From: Falsirhodobacter sp. alg1
GTDB taxonomy: Bacteria; Pseudomonadota; Alphaproteobacteria; Rhodobacterales; Rhodobacteraceae
Length of the DNA stretch: 64,000 nt
Direction of reading: 5' to 3'
NCBI RefSeq assembly: GCF_000739715.2
Contig: NZ_BBJC02000003.1
Location: 205,199-269,198 of the forward strand
In this document: positions 35,687 to 47,408 of the stretch, piece after piece
Numbering within the stretch: position 1 is the first letter of the stretch
How the letters are laid out: every line of letters starts with the position of its first letter
Translations under genes and position numbers: made by a program
The notes under the pieces: generated by a model
Database searches by the model: none
The model's input: the letters and a program-made list of their open reading frames with translations, nothing else
What the model was told of the DNA's origin: nothing

Positions 35687-37252
35687 ATGCGTAAATCTAC
35701 TTTGTTTCTAGCTCTGCTGGCCGGCACAGTCATGACCGCGCCCGTATACGCCCAAGACGATCTCCGGATCGTCGACAAGCCTCTGGAACTGACGATCCAT
35801 ATGCACTGGCCACGTGCACAGGGCTATGGCGTCGGCGGGTCGCCGAACGACGTCTATCCGGTAGAGCAGGCCGCACGCGAAATGACCGGCATCTCCTTGA
35901 AGGATGCGACGGCCGGGCGGAACTCCACCGATAGCTACGAGGCGATGAACCTGCTGCTGGCCCAAGGCAAGCTGCCCGATATCGTCGGCGGCAACCGTAT
36001 CCAGCAGCCGGTGAACCAGTATGGCCCCGAGGGCGCGTTCGTCCCGTTGAACGATCTTGTCAAGGAATATGCGCCGCATATCCAGGCATTCTGGGATGCG
36101 CATCCCGACCTGCTGAAGGCGATTTCGGCTGCTGATGGTAACTACTATTACATTCCGTATCTGCCCGACGGCAAATTCGGCCGTGCATGGTACATCCGTC
36201 AGGACTGGCTGGACAAGCTGGGTCTGGAGCAGCCGCAGAACGTCGAAGAGCTGCATACCGTCCTGACGGCGTTCAGAAACGACGATCCGAACGGCAACGG
36301 CCGCAAGGATGAAATCCCTTACTTCGCCCGTGATTGGGAAGAGGTTAACCGCCTTCTGACGCTTTGGGATGCGCGGTCGTCCGGCTCTGACGCCTACCAT
36401 GATTTCTATGTCAACGCGGATGACAAGGTGGTCCATCCTTATGCCCAAGAGGCATATAAGACGGGCATCAAGAATATCGCGCAATGGTATGCCGAAGGGC
36501 TGATCGATCCCGAAATCTTCACCCGTGGCTCGTCTTCGCGTGACTATCTGCTGTCTGAAAACCTGGGTGGCGTCACGCATGACTGGTTTGCCTCCACTTC
36601 GGGCTACAATGCGGCGCTGAAGGACAAGATTCCGGGCTTCAACTTCATCCCGTTCCTGCCGCCGGCTTCCGTCAGCGGTGTCCGGATGGAAGAGCACCGT
36701 CGTACGCCGATCAAGCCGGATGGCTGGGCGATCTCTTATCAGAACCAGCATGTCGAAGAGACTGTGAAGTACTTCGATTTCTGGTTCACCGAGGAAGGCC
36801 GCAACCTGTCCAACTTCGGTGTCGAGGGCAAGACCTGGGATATGGTCGATGGAAAGCCCACGTTCAAACCCGAAGTGCTGAACAGCACCAGCCCGGTGAA
36901 CAGCCAGATGTATCTGGAAGGTGCGCAAATCCCGCGTGGTTACTGGATGGACTACAGCTATGAAGAGCAGTGGACCTCGCCGGAAGCCCTGAAGGGGATC
37001 GCCCTTTACGAGGCGAACGACCTGTTGATCGACCAATTCCTGGGTGTGGCGTTCAACGAGGAAGAGCAGGCCGTTTACGACCGCTACTGGCCGTCGATCC
37101 TGACCTACATGCTGGAACGTCAACAGGCCTGGATCCTCGGAACAGGCGACGTCGAGGCGGATTGGGACGGCTACATGAGCGCGTTGAACCGCATGGGCTA
37201 CGATAAGGTTATCGAAGTCATGAACGAGGCCTATCAGCGCCAATACGAATAA
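35687..37252 (+). CDS. algQ: Alginate-binding periplasmic protein (AlgQ-like)
   Basis: A 521-residue periplasmic binding protein with a signal peptide (cleavage after VYA, residue 23). The mature protein matches Sphingomonas A1 AlgQ1/AlgQ2 along its whole length in my memory: LELTIHMHWPR, LAQGKLPDIVGGN, GAFVPLNDLVKEYAP, YYIPYLPDGKFGRAWYIRQDW, GGVTHDWFASTSGYNAAL, QIPRGYWMDYSYEEQWTS. The EF-hand-like calcium loop DPNGNGRKDE (200-209) of AlgQ is intact. AlgQ binds alginate oligomers and even polymer ends. GGGAGGAAATT precedes the start. A small hairpin after the gene may stabilise this part of the mRNA. Confidence 0.9.
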   Translation: MRKSTLFLALLAGTVMTAPVYAQDDLRIVDKPLELTIHMHWPRAQGYGVGGSPNDVYPVEQAAREMTGISLKDATAGRNSTDSYEAMNLLLAQGKLPDIVGGNRIQQPVNQYGPEGAFVPLNDLVKEYAPHIQAFWDAHPDLLKAISAADGNYYYIPYLPDGKFGRAWYIRQDWLDKLGLEQPQNVEELHTVLTAFRNDDPNGNGRKDEIPYFARDWEEVNRLLTLWDARSSGSDAYHDFYVNADDKVVHPYAQEAYKTGIKNIAQWYAEGLIDPEIFTRGSSSRDYLLSENLGGVTHDWFASTSGYNAALKDKIPGFNFIPFLPPASVSGVRMEEHRRTPIKPDGWAISYQNQHVEETVKYFDFWFTEEGRNLSNFGVEGKTWDMVDGKPTFKPEVLNSTSPVNSQMYLEGAQIPRGYWMDYSYEEQWTSPEALKGIALYEANDLLIDQFLGVAFNEEEQAVYDRYWPSILTYMLERQQAWILGTGDVEADWDGYMSALNRMGYDKVIEVMNEAYQRQYE

Positions 37253-37271
37253 CGGCCCATAATCCCGTGGA

Positions 37272-37290
37272 GGAGCGCATCCGGCGCTCC
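37272..37290 (+). other. algQ 3' hairpin
   Basis: GGAGCGC / GCGCTCC stem with a five-base loop 20 nt after algQ, followed by TTCGCTATTTG rather than a T-run. Probably a partial terminator or mRNA-stabilising element between transport and enzyme genes. Confidence 0.5.
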
Positions 37291-37330
37291 TTCGCTATTT
37301 GAACCAGACGTACTGCAAGAAAGTTCTGCC

Positions 37331-39688
37331 ATGTCGACGGAAAACAAATCCCGTTCAAACCTGTTTCCACTTGATGAGCCCAAAGCGGGACGGCTGACGA
37401 TCCAATATGGCCCGCTCGAAACGACGACGCTGATTGAAAACCCGCCACGCTTCTCATGGCTGCCGGTCATCGAGGATGGCGCAACCTATGCGCTGCGCAT
37501 CTCGACCGATCCCGAATATTCCGCGGCAAACACCCTCCTGTTTTCGGGCATCCAGCTGAACTTCTTCACGCCTGATGCACCTTTGGCGGCAGGCACTTGG
37601 TACTGGTCCTATGCACAATGCGATGCCTCGGGAAAGCCCGTTACCGAATGGAGCACGAGCCGTCGCATCACTCTCGACGAGGGTCTGCCACAGACACCGC
37701 TGGCACCACGCAAGACGCGTTTTGACGCGGCGACCCGTGCGCACCCGCGCCTGTGGATGGACGGCGGCCGGCTGGAACAGTTCCGCAAGGATGTTGCCGC
37801 CGACCCGACGCATTGCACATGGTCTACCTTTTTCGAGGGTTCGGTTCTGCCGTGGATGGACCGCGACATCATCGAAGAGCCTGTGGGCTATCCGGATCAC
37901 AAGCGTGTCGCGAAGATCTGGCGCAAGGTCTACATCGAGTGTCAGGAACTGATGTATGCGATCCGCCACCTTGCTGTGGGCGGTCAGGTTACCCAGGACG
38001 CGGCAATGCTGGCACGCGCCAAGGAATGGCTGCTCAGCGCCGCACGCTGGAATCCGGCAGGCACCACCTCGCGCGCCTATACCGATGAATGGGCTTTCCG
38101 TGTGAACCTCGCACTCGCATGGGGTTATGACTGGCTCTATGACCAGCTGGACGAGGATGAGCGTACGCTGGTCCGCACCGCCTTGCTGGAGCGTACGCGC
38201 CAGACGGCGGATCACCTGATGCGCCACGCCAGCATCCACCTGTTTCCGTTTGACAGCCACGCTGTCCGCGCGGTGTCTGCGGTTCTGATCCCCGCCTGTA
38301 TTGCCTTGCTGGATGATGAACCCGAGGCCGAGGACTGGCTGAACTATGCGGTGGAATTCCTGTTCACCGTCTATTCGCCGTGGGGCGATCATGACGGTGG
38401 CTGGGCCGAGGGTCCGCACTACTGGATGACGGGTATGGCCTATCTGATCGACGCGGCAAACCTGCTGCGCGGCTGGAGCGGAATCGACCTGTACCAACGC
38501 CCGTTCTTCCAGAAAACCGGGGACTTCCCGCTTTATACCAAGGCGCCGGACACACGTCGGGCCACATTCGGCGATGATAGCACCATGGGCGATCTGCCCG
38601 CGATCAAGGTCGGATATAACCTGCGTCAATACGCAGGGGTGACCGGCAACGGTGCCTACCAATGGTACTACGACGAAATCCTGCGCACCAACCCCGGCAC
38701 GGAAATGGCCTTCTACAACTGGGGCTGGTGGGATTTCCGGTTTGACGAAATGCTCTACCGCACGGACTTCCCGATCGTAGAGGCAGTTCCGCCCGCGGAT
38801 GAGGATGCACTGCGCTGGTTCAAGGGCATCGGTTGGGTCGCGATCCAGCACCGTATGCAGGCACCGGACGAGCATGTTCAATTCGTGTTCAAATCCTCTC
38901 CCTACGGCTCGATCAGCCACAGCCATGGGGATCAGAACGCGTTCTGTCTGTCGGCATTCGGTGAGGATCTTGCAATCCAGTCCGGCCATTATGTCGCCTT
39001 CAACTCGACAATGCACCAGAACTGGCGTCGCCAGACCCTGTCGAAGAACGCCATCCTGATCGACGGAAAAGGCCAGTACGCCGGCAAGGACAAGGCGATT
39101 GCCATGCAATCGACCGGTAAGGTCAATATTGCCGAGGATCGTGGCGATCATATCTTCCTGCAGGGGGATGCGACCGAAGCCTATCGCACATTGTCACCCG
39201 AGGTCCGCTCGGTTGTCCGTGATGTGTATTTCGTGAATCGCGAATATTTCGTGATCGTGGATGCCATCGATGCGGATACGCCCGTCAGCATCGACTGGCG
39301 TCTGCACGCGAATGCTCCGTTCAATCTGGGTGATAGCAGCTTCCGCTATACCGGTGAAAAGGCCGGTTTCTATGGCCAGATCCTGTGGTCCGAGGCGGGT
39401 CCTGCCGAACTGACGCAGGAAACCGGCTTTCCGGATGTCGATCCGAGCGAAATCGAGGGACTGCCGGTCAGCACCTGCCTGACCGCCCGTTTCCCCAAAT
39501 CCACCCGTCATCGTATCGCGACCTTGATCGTCCCGTATGCTCTGGATGCGCCGCGCCGCATTTTCAGCTTCCTTGATGATCAGGGTTACGACTGCGATCT
39601 CTATTTCACCGATGCCAATGACAATAGTTTCAGGGTGATTGTTCCCAAGACGTTCGACGTGGGAACACCTGGCATCAAAAATAACTGA
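37331..39688 (+). CDS. PL15 exo-type alginate/oligoalginate lyase (Atu3025-like)
   Basis: A 785-residue polysaccharide lyase without signal peptide, hence cytoplasmic. It resembles Agrobacterium Atu3025 almost end to end as I recall it: an N-terminal beta domain (LDEPKAGRLTIQYGP, ENPPRFSWLP), an alpha/alpha barrel (about 130-460) and a heparinase II/III-like beta-sandwich (about 480-780). The catalytic residues of Atu3025, His311 and Tyr365, correspond to His310 (FDSHAVRAVS) and Tyr364 (EGPHYWMTGMAYL); His530 (SHSHGDQNAF) also aligns. The expected reaction is stepwise beta-elimination giving unsaturated uronate that opens to DEH. It follows algQ by 78 nt, so imported oligomers are split inside the cell. 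The ribosome site is weak. Confidence 0.85.
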   Translation: MSTENKSRSNLFPLDEPKAGRLTIQYGPLETTTLIENPPRFSWLPVIEDGATYALRISTDPEYSAANTLLFSGIQLNFFTPDAPLAAGTWYWSYAQCDASGKPVTEWSTSRRITLDEGLPQTPLAPRKTRFDAATRAHPRLWMDGGRLEQFRKDVAADPTHCTWSTFFEGSVLPWMDRDIIEEPVGYPDHKRVAKIWRKVYIECQELMYAIRHLAVGGQVTQDAAMLARAKEWLLSAARWNPAGTTSRAYTDEWAFRVNLALAWGYDWLYDQLDEDERTLVRTALLERTRQTADHLMRHASIHLFPFDSHAVRAVSAVLIPACIALLDDEPEAEDWLNYAVEFLFTVYSPWGDHDGGWAEGPHYWMTGMAYLIDAANLLRGWSGIDLYQRPFFQKTGDFPLYTKAPDTRRATFGDDSTMGDLPAIKVGYNLRQYAGVTGNGAYQWYYDEILRTNPGTEMAFYNWGWWDFRFDEMLYRTDFPIVEAVPPADEDALRWFKGIGWVAIQHRMQAPDEHVQFVFKSSPYGSISHSHGDQNAFCLSAFGEDLAIQSGHYVAFNSTMHQNWRRQTLSKNAILIDGKGQYAGKDKAIAMQSTGKVNIAEDRGDHIFLQGDATEAYRTLSPEVRSVVRDVYFVNREYFVIVDAIDADTPVSIDWRLHANAPFNLGDSSFRYTGEKAGFYGQILWSEAGPAELTQETGFPDVDPSEIEGLPVSTCLTARFPKSTRHRIATLIVPYALDAPRRIFSFLDDQGYDCDLYFTDANDNSFRVIVPKTFDVGTPGIKNN

Positions 39689-39700
39689 AAAGGAAACACT

Positions 39701-40444
39701 ATGACACTCCAAGGCAAAACAGCGATCGTTACTGGCGGTGGACGTGACATTGGCCGTGCATGCGCAGTACGTCTGGCCCAAGAGGGCGCAAACGTCGTCA
39801 TCAACTACTTTGCCAGCGCCGAAGGCGCGAACCAGACGGTTGCTGACGTTGAGGCAGCCGGTGGCAAGGCAATTGCCATTCAAGGTGACCTTTCCAAACC
39901 CGAAGGCGTGGCAGCACTGGTTTCGGCCACGGTCGAGAAGTTCGGCGGAATTGATATTCTGGTGAACAACTCGGGCGGTCTGATCGCGCGTAAATCGTTC
40001 CGTGAGATGACTGTCGAGCATTGGCTGGCAGTGATGGATCTGAACGTGACCAGCACCGTCATGATGACCCGTGCTGTTCTGGATCACATGAAATCCGGTA
40101 CGATCATCAACCTGGCCAGCCAGGCTGGTCGTGACGGCGGTGGCCCCGGTTCTTCGGCCTATGCCGCATCCAAAGGTGCAATCATGACGCTGACACGCGG
40201 CCTGGCCAAGGAATTGGGCCCGGATATCCGTGTGAATGCGTTGTGCCCGGGCATGATCGATACCGATTTCCACAACATCTTCACAAAGCCCGAGGTGCGC
40301 AAGAACGTCGAAGCAGCGGCACCGTTGAAACGTCAGGGTCTGCCGATGGATGTGGCCAATATGGTTTACTTCCTTGCCAGCGACCAATCGGCTTTTGTGA
40401 CCGGTGCAAACTTCGACATCAATGGCGGTATGCTGTTCAGCTGA
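39701..40444 (+). CDS. SDR, probable DEH reductase (KDG-forming)
   Basis: A 247-residue SDR with TGGGRDIG (11-18), Asn114, Ser140, Tyr154 and Lys158. The stretches NNSGGLIARKSF and GRDGGGPGSSAYAASKGA resemble the alginate-specific reductase A1-R of Sphingomonas A1 and Atu3026, which reduce 4-deoxy-L-erythro-5-hexoseulose uronate (DEH) to 2-keto-3-deoxygluconate. It starts 12 nt after the lyase with AAAGGAAAC, the same order as Atu3025-Atu3026. The segment after beta-2 (NYFASAEG) does not settle NADH versus NADPH use. It ends the operon before a terminator. Confidence 0.82.
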   Translation: MTLQGKTAIVTGGGRDIGRACAVRLAQEGANVVINYFASAEGANQTVADVEAAGGKAIAIQGDLSKPEGVAALVSATVEKFGGIDILVNNSGGLIARKSFREMTVEHWLAVMDLNVTSTVMMTRAVLDHMKSGTIINLASQAGRDGGGPGSSAYAASKGAIMTLTRGLAKELGPDIRVNALCPGMIDTDFHNIFTKPEVRKNVEAAAPLKRQGLPMDVANMVYFLASDQSAFVTGANFDINGGMLFS

Positions 40445-40496
40445 TCTGCTGTGCTGCGCAGGGTTTCCTTGTGCAGCACATGATGTATTTTGTGGA

Positions 40497-40520
40497 AAAG
40501 GGCCTGAAGGGCCCTTTTTT
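40497..40520 (+). terminator. Terminator of the alginate operon
   Basis: AAAAGGGCC / GGCCCTTTT stem with a TGAAG loop and a run of six T. A weaker hairpin (TGTGCTG / CAGCACA) lies just before it. The remaining gap to 40885 holds tRNA-Ser and no other gene that I can support. Confidence 0.85.
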
Positions 40521-40647
40521 GCATTTTAGGCATGGCACAGCGCATTCCTCAGGCATCAATGGGAATACGGCATTGTCGTGATTGTATGGGGAAGGACTGT
40601 CAGATTTATCAATCTGAACCCTGATGGCCGTCAACCATGATGGTGAA

Positions 40648-40737
40648 TGGCGGAGAGACAGGGATTCGAACCCTGGGTCGGCGCAAACCGACAACGGTTT
40701 TCGAGACCGCCGCATTCGACCACTCTGCCACCTCTCC
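40648..40737 (-). tRNA. tRNA-Ser (CGA anticodon)
   Basis: 90 nt on the minus strand including encoded CCA. The acceptor GGAGAGG pairs with TCTCTCC (one G-U), discriminator G as in serine tRNAs; the anticodon loop CTCGAAA gives CGA (reads UCG); a long variable arm (GTTGTCGGTTTGCGCCGAC region) is present; the T loop is GTTCGAATC. The 3' end faces the alginate operon. Confidence 0.95.
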
Positions 40738-40885
40738 GTATCAGGGGTCGTCGTTCGGGTCGTTTAGCGAGGTGTATGCGCCTCTGCAAGAGGTCTTTGC
40801 AATTTTTACGGTATTGTCTGTCGTGCTGCTTGGCAGAGTGCGGGAAGAAGCCTAATTCGCACCATGAACCAACGAGGAGAACGCG

Positions 40886-41728
40886 ATGTTTCGGGCAATT
40901 GTCGTCAGCCTTTCACTGCTGGTGCCCTTCGTGCCTTCTGCTGGCTTTGCGCAGGCCGCAACAGGGGAATCTGCCGCGGTCCGGTTGCAGGACGCATTGA
41001 GGCTGTCCGACGTTCTGGCAATCATGCGGGAAGAGGGAACGCAAAGCGGTCAGGAGCTCCGGCAGGAGATGTTCCCCGCCACATCAGGGCGTCGCTGGGA
41101 TGCAACGCTGGCGCGGGTGTACGATGATGCCTCCATGCAGCACATGCTGGATGCGGCACTTGCAGATGCCGCTCTGCCGGACGACGCTGCGCAAGAGGCG
41201 CTGGAGTTTTTCTCTTCCGAGCTGGGGCAGCGTGTCGTGAGGCTTGAGCTTGAAGCACGCCACAGGCTCTTGGATGACGCGCAGGAGGATCTTGCCCGGC
41301 TTGCGGCCAGTGATCTGCAGCAGTCCGACCCCGACCGTTTCGCGTTGTTGCAGGAACTGGTTACGGCGAATGATCTGGTGGAGATGAATATCTCCGGCGC
41401 GATGAATTCCAGCCTGGCCTTCTATCGTGGCATGATCAGCGGTGGTGCCTTTCCCGACGGCATTGCCGAAGGTGAGATACTGGATGATGTCTGGTCGCAG
41501 GAGCCCGCGATTCGGGCCGATACGGAAACATGGGTTTACCCATATCTGGTTACTGCCTATTCCGATCTCAGCGATGCCGATTTGCGCAGTTACGTCCAGT
41601 TTTCGCAATCCGGGGCGGGGCAGGCGATGAACCAGTGGCTTTTCGAATCCTATGATCAGGTCTTTGCCCGCATCTCGGAAATTCTGGGCCGTGAAACTGC
41701 GCGCCATATGGCGGGGCAGGATATCTGA
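40886..41728 (+). CDS. DUF2059 secreted protein
   Basis: A 280-residue protein with a cleavable signal peptide (MFRAIVVSLSLLVPFVPSAGFAQA). The mature part is helical with two DUF2059-type segments (around MQHMLDAALADAALPDDAAQEALEFFSSELGQRVV and SYVQFSQSGAGQAMNQWLFESYDQVFARISEILG). The function is unknown; it is presumably periplasmic. It sits 154 nt before rplU on the same strand and I recall it near rplU-rpmA in other Rhodobacteraceae. Confidence 0.8.
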   Translation: MFRAIVVSLSLLVPFVPSAGFAQAATGESAAVRLQDALRLSDVLAIMREEGTQSGQELRQEMFPATSGRRWDATLARVYDDASMQHMLDAALADAALPDDAAQEALEFFSSELGQRVVRLELEARHRLLDDAQEDLARLAASDLQQSDPDRFALLQELVTANDLVEMNISGAMNSSLAFYRGMISGGAFPDGIAEGEILDDVWSQEPAIRADTETWVYPYLVTAYSDLSDADLRSYVQFSQSGAGQAMNQWLFESYDQVFARISEILGRETARHMAGQDI

Positions 41729-41882
41729 CGGTTGACAGAAAGGGCTTTTTCGACGATACGTCCCGCTTCTGACACCGATTCCGGTGGGCAGACTATTTTT
41801 ATGTACGCCCCAAAGGCGCGCCGCCCGAGGTTTAACACCGGCATTCCGGGACCACAGGGCGCGGAACGATAAAGGAAAGACC

Positions 41883-42272
41883 ATGTTCGCGGTCCTCAAG
41901 ACAGGCGGCAAGCAGTATACAGTACGTACAGGCGATATCCTGCGCGTCGAGAAGCTTGCAGCTGAAGCTGGCGAAACGATCCAGTTCAACGACATCCTGA
42001 TGGTTGGTGGTGAAAACCTGACCGTTGGCGTTCCTTTCGTTGCTGGTGCTGCCGTGCAAGCCGAAGTTATCGCCCAGATCAAAGGCGAGAAGGTAATTCA
42101 CTACGTGAAGCGCCGTCGTAAGCACTCTTCGCAGCGTACCAAAGGCCACCGTCAGCATCTGACTTTGCTGCGCGTTACCAACGTGCTGGGTTCGGGCGCA
42201 GATAAATCGGACGTCAAGGCTGCTGTCGGTACTGCCGATGCGCGCCGTAGCGCCCACGAATCGAAGGAGTAA
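41883..42272 (+). CDS. rplU: 50S ribosomal protein L21
   Basis: A 129-residue L21 that binds 23S rRNA. The body MFAVLKTGGKQYTVRTGDILRVEKL and the basic loop KRRRKHSSQRTKGHRQHLTLLRVT are standard; a C-terminal extension (about 105-129, SGADKSDVKAAVGTADARRS) is longer than the E. coli protein. AAAGGAAAGACC precedes ATG 41883; a longer frame from 41784 is rejected. It is followed after 6 nt by rpmA. Confidence 0.96.
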   Translation: MFAVLKTGGKQYTVRTGDILRVEKLAAEAGETIQFNDILMVGGENLTVGVPFVAGAAVQAEVIAQIKGEKVIHYVKRRRKHSSQRTKGHRQHLTLLRVTNVLGSGADKSDVKAAVGTADARRSAHESKE

Positions 42273-42278
42273 TCCCCC

Positions 42279-42548
42279 ATGGCACACAAAAAAGCAGGCG
42301 GTTCATCCCGCAACGGTCGCGACTCGGCCGGACGCCGTCTTGGCGTGAAGCTCTACGGTGGCCAGGCGGTCAATCCGGGCAACATCATCGTACGTCAGCG
42401 CGGCACCACCTGGTTCCCGGGTGAAGGCGTTGGCATGGGCGTGGATCACACGATCTTTGCTGTGCGTGAAGGTAAGGTAACCTTCAAGAAAGGCCTCAAG
42501 GGCCGCACGTTCATTTCGGTTCTGCCAGTGGCGGAGGCCGCTGAGTAA
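42279..42548 (+). CDS. rpmA: 50S ribosomal protein L27
   Basis: An 89-residue L27 whose N-terminus reaches the peptidyl-transferase centre. [24 protein letters not shown] and [26 protein letters not shown] are diagnostic. It starts with AHKKAGGSS directly, without the cleaved N-terminal extension of Firmicutes. Co-transcribed with rplU; a terminator follows. Confidence 0.97.
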   Translation: MAHKKAGGSSRNGRDSAGRRLGVKLYGGQAVNPGNIIVRQRGTTWFPGEGVGMGVDHTIFAVREGKVTFKKGLKGRTFISVLPVAEAAE

Positions 42549-42576
42549 GCCGGATCGCGCAAGTTGCATGCAACAA

Positions 42577-42616
42577 GGGGATCGGCTTTAAGGGCCGGTC
42601 CCTTCTGCGTTTTTCA
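42577..42616 (+). terminator. rplU-rpmA terminator
   Basis: GGGATCGGC / GCCGGTCCC stem (one wobble) with a seven-base loop, then CTTCTGCGTTTTT. Confidence 0.7.
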
Positions 42617-42624
42617 AGGATGTT

Positions 42625-43167
42625 ATGATTATGACGCTTGATCTGACACCGGATCTCCGGACGATCGAGACACCGCGTCTGCTGCTGCGCCCGGCCCGCC
42701 GTTCGGATGCGGGGCTGGTTGCGATGTACGCAGGTGATCGCCGCGTGGCCGAAATGACATCATCGATCCCGCACCCCATGCCCCCCGGCGCGATAGAGGC
42801 ATATATTGCCCGCGCGATGGCCGGGCGTGATGAAATCGTGTGGATCATGGATGGCACGGCGCATAATCTGGGGGAGGTGATGGGAGTCATCTCGCTGAAG
42901 CAGATGGATCGTGACCAATCCGAGATCGGCTATTGGGTCGCGCCCGCATTCTGGAAAACCGGCCTTGCATCCGAGGCGGTTCTCGCGCTTGTCGATGCGA
43001 ACCCGCTCCAGAACACCGCTATTTTTGCCTCGGTTTTTCAGGACAACCCTGCTTCGGCACGTGTCCTGACGAACGGAGGTTTCCAGTATCTGGGCGAAGC
43101 CGAAACTTTTTCGGTTGCGCGTAACGCCCATGTTGCAACCTGGACGTATATCCGCAAATTGTCCTGA
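42625..43167 (+). CDS. GNAT acetyltransferase, RimJ/RimL-like
   Basis: A 180-residue GNAT-fold N-acetyltransferase of the RimJ/RimL type. It has the usual opening IETPRLLLRPARRSDAGL, the middle strands (VMGVISLKQMDRDQSEIGYWVAPAFWKTGLASEA, with acetyl-CoA loop) and the end FQDNPASARVLTNGGFQYLG. The substrate is unknown. Either ATG 42625 or 42631 may be used; AAGGA lies four and ten bases upstream. The conserved position between rpmA and obgE in Rhodobacteraceae suggests a ribosome-related target, but that is only inference. Confidence 0.85.
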   Translation: MIMTLDLTPDLRTIETPRLLLRPARRSDAGLVAMYAGDRRVAEMTSSIPHPMPPGAIEAYIARAMAGRDEIVWIMDGTAHNLGEVMGVISLKQMDRDQSEIGYWVAPAFWKTGLASEAVLALVDANPLQNTAIFASVFQDNPASARVLTNGGFQYLGEAETFSVARNAHVATWTYIRKLS

Positions 43168-45317
<2,150 letters not shown>

Positions 45318-45332
45318 ACAAAGGAACGTGAC

Positions 45333-46577
45333 ATGGATGACGGCGCAGGATTGATGCGGGAAATGGGAATGAAAGCACGGGCTGCTGCAGCCGAACTCGC
45401 TTTTGCCCCCACGGATACAAAGAACGCCGCCCTGATCCATGCTGCATCCCGCATCGAAGACAGCCTGCCAGATATCCTTGACGCCAACGCCCGCGATCTG
45501 GCCGAGGCCAAGGATCTGACAGCCGCACTCCGCGACCGTCTGACGCTGGACGAAGGCCGGGTCCGGGCCATCGCGACAAGTCTGCGCGATATTGCAGGGC
45601 AGGTCGATCCGGTCGGCGAGGTGATTACCCAATGGGATCGCCCAACCGGGTTGAACATCAGCCGCGTCCGGACACCTTTGGGCGTGATCGGCGTCATTTA
45701 TGAAAGCCGTCCGAATGTAACGGCGGATGCAGGGGCACTGTGCCTCAAATCCGGCAACGCGGTGATCTTGCGCGGCGGATCGGAAAGTCTGCACAGCAGT
45801 CGCGCCATTCATGCGGCTCTGGTCGATGGATTGCGTCATGCCGGCCTGCCCGAGGACGCGATCCAGCTGGTCCCCTCTCGCGATCGGGCCGTGGTTACCG
45901 AAATGCTGCGGGCTGTTGATTTCATCGACGTCATCGTGCCGCGCGGGGGTAAGGGGCTGGTCGGTCTGGTCCAGCGCGAGGCGCGCGTACCCGTATTCGC
46001 CCATCTGGAAGGTATTTGCCACGTCTATGTGGACGGCGCTGCCGATGCGGATATGGCCGAACGCATCATCGTGAATGCCAAGACCCGCCGGACTGGGATT
46101 TGCGGTGCCGCTGAATGCCTGCTGATCGATCGCGCCTTTGGTAAACCGGAAGCGCTGATCCGCGCCCTGCTTGCAAAGGGTGTCGAGGTGCGCGTCGAAG
46201 GTGAACTGGCCGCAATTGATGGAACCGTCCCTGCAACAGAAGCGGATTTCGGCAAGGAGTTTCTGGATATGGTCATCGCCGTGCGTCTGGTGGATGGCGT
46301 TGACGGGGCGATTGCCCATATCCGTAAATTCGGCAGCCAGCATACCGAAGCCGTCATTACAGAAGATGACGCTGTTGCTGCCCGCTTTTTCCAGCGTCTG
46401 GACAGCGCCATCCTGCTGCATAACGCGTCCACCCAATTCGCGGATGGTGGTGAATTCGGGATGGGTGCGGAAATCGGTATCGCCACCGGCAAGATGCACG
46501 CGCGCGGCCCTGTCGGGGCCGAGCAGTTGACCAGCTTCAAATATCTGGTGCGTGGAAACGGGGCGACCCGCGCCTAA
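45333..46577 (+). CDS. proA: Gamma-glutamyl phosphate reductase
   Basis: A 414-residue NADPH-dependent aldehyde-dehydrogenase-fold enzyme, step two of proline synthesis. The catalytic Cys is in [48 protein letters not shown] is the cofactor region and [22 protein letters not shown] the C-terminal signature. AAAGGAAC precedes the start. Its 3' end overlaps the convergent chpT gene by 4 nt. Confidence 0.96.
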   Translation: MDDGAGLMREMGMKARAAAAELAFAPTDTKNAALIHAASRIEDSLPDILDANARDLAEAKDLTAALRDRLTLDEGRVRAIATSLRDIAGQVDPVGEVITQWDRPTGLNISRVRTPLGVIGVIYESRPNVTADAGALCLKSGNAVILRGGSESLHSSRAIHAALVDGLRHAGLPEDAIQLVPSRDRAVVTEMLRAVDFIDVIVPRGGKGLVGLVQREARVPVFAHLEGICHVYVDGAADADMAERIIVNAKTRRTGICGAAECLLIDRAFGKPEALIRALLAKGVEVRVEGELAAIDGTVPATEADFGKEFLDMVIAVRLVDGVDGAIAHIRKFGSQHTEAVITEDDAVAARFFQRLDSAILLHNASTQFADGGEFGMGAEIGIATGKMHARGPVGAEQLTSFKYLVRGNGATRA

Positions 46578-47146
46578 TAGGCAAGATGGATCGCGGTCTC
46601 CTGTTCATCCACGGAGATCTGCGATCCGATCGCCAGTGCTGCCAGCCTGAACTGCACATGGGCGGCCTTGACCGGGGTGTCCGCCCCCCGCAGCACAGCC
46701 CAGAGTTCGGGAAGGGGACGCAGCCGCGCGGCCTCGGCCCGGATATCATTCGCGGCAGTCACGGTAATGCGCCCGCCGTAGGGCATTGCGGTTTCCAGGC
46801 ACAGGATCAGCAGGAAAGCGATTCTCGTTGCTTCGCGGGTCAGCCCTTCTGCCGGCAGCCAGTCTATTTGCAGGCGGCTTCCATGCGTCATATCCGATAA
46901 AATTGACACAGCTTCGGATTTACTGACGGTCGTTTCCTCGCCGCCCAGTCCGAAAGCGATCCGGAACAGCCTGATACGTGCATTTGCCTGTGCGACACTA
47001 TCTGCAATCAGTTGCATTTCCGGCGTTTGGGCACTGCCAGTCATTGTCATAAGCTCTAGCCCATTGCCGATCGCGCCAATCGGGCTGATAAGATCATGAC
47101 AAATTCGCGAACCGATCAGGGCGGCAAGGTGGGTTTGGTCTGGCAT
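46574..47146 (-). CDS. chpT: Histidine phosphotransferase ChpT
   Basis: A 190-residue ChpT-type phosphotransfer protein that in alphaproteobacteria relays phosphate from CckA to CtrA and CpdR. The dimerisation helix carries the phospho-acceptor His in [19 protein letters not shown]; a degenerate ATPase-like domain follows (about 90-185). The start is [14 protein letters not shown] at 47146; the longer frame to 47185 is rejected. It is divergent from a DUF3553 gene, with only 13 nt between the starts, so their promoters must overlap the genes. Confidence 0.85.
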   Translation of the reverse strand: MPDQTHLAALIGSRICHDLISPIGAIGNGLELMTMTGSAQTPEMQLIADSVAQANARIRLFRIAFGLGGEETTVSKSEAVSILSDMTHGSRLQIDWLPAEGLTREATRIAFLLILCLETAMPYGGRITVTAANDIRAEAARLRPLPELWAVLRGADTPVKAAHVQFRLAALAIGSQISVDEQETAIHLAY

Positions 47147-47159
47147 GAAAGGCTCCGAG

Positions 47160-47333
47160 ATGAATGATATTCTTGAACCGGGCATGTTTGTCAGGCATCC
47201 GGCCTGCCCGGAATGGGGGCTTGGTCAGGTACAGTCAAAAATTGGTCACAAAATAACTGTGAACTTCGAACATGCGGGAAAGGTTGTCGTCAACGGTGTC
47301 GAAATAGACCTGACCCTCGTCTTCAACCCATGA
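47160..47333 (+). CDS. DUF3553 small protein
   Basis: A 57-residue protein (MNDILEPGMFVRHPACPEWGLGQVQS, then a beta-rich KITVNFEHAGKVVVNG) of the DUF3553 family, resembling a small SH3-like/CarD-like barrel. Function unknown. Only the ATG at 47160 with CTCCGAG is a sensible start. It is divergent from chpT and the pairing is, as I recall, frequent in Rhodobacteraceae. Confidence 0.85.
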   Translation: MNDILEPGMFVRHPACPEWGLGQVQSKIGHKITVNFEHAGKVVVNGVEIDLTLVFNP

Positions 47334-47408
47334 ATCGGGGGTAATATCGATGACTGTAAAACTCAAGCGTGATTGCAAAACGATTCTGCTTTGGCTAGGC
47401 GTTCGCCC

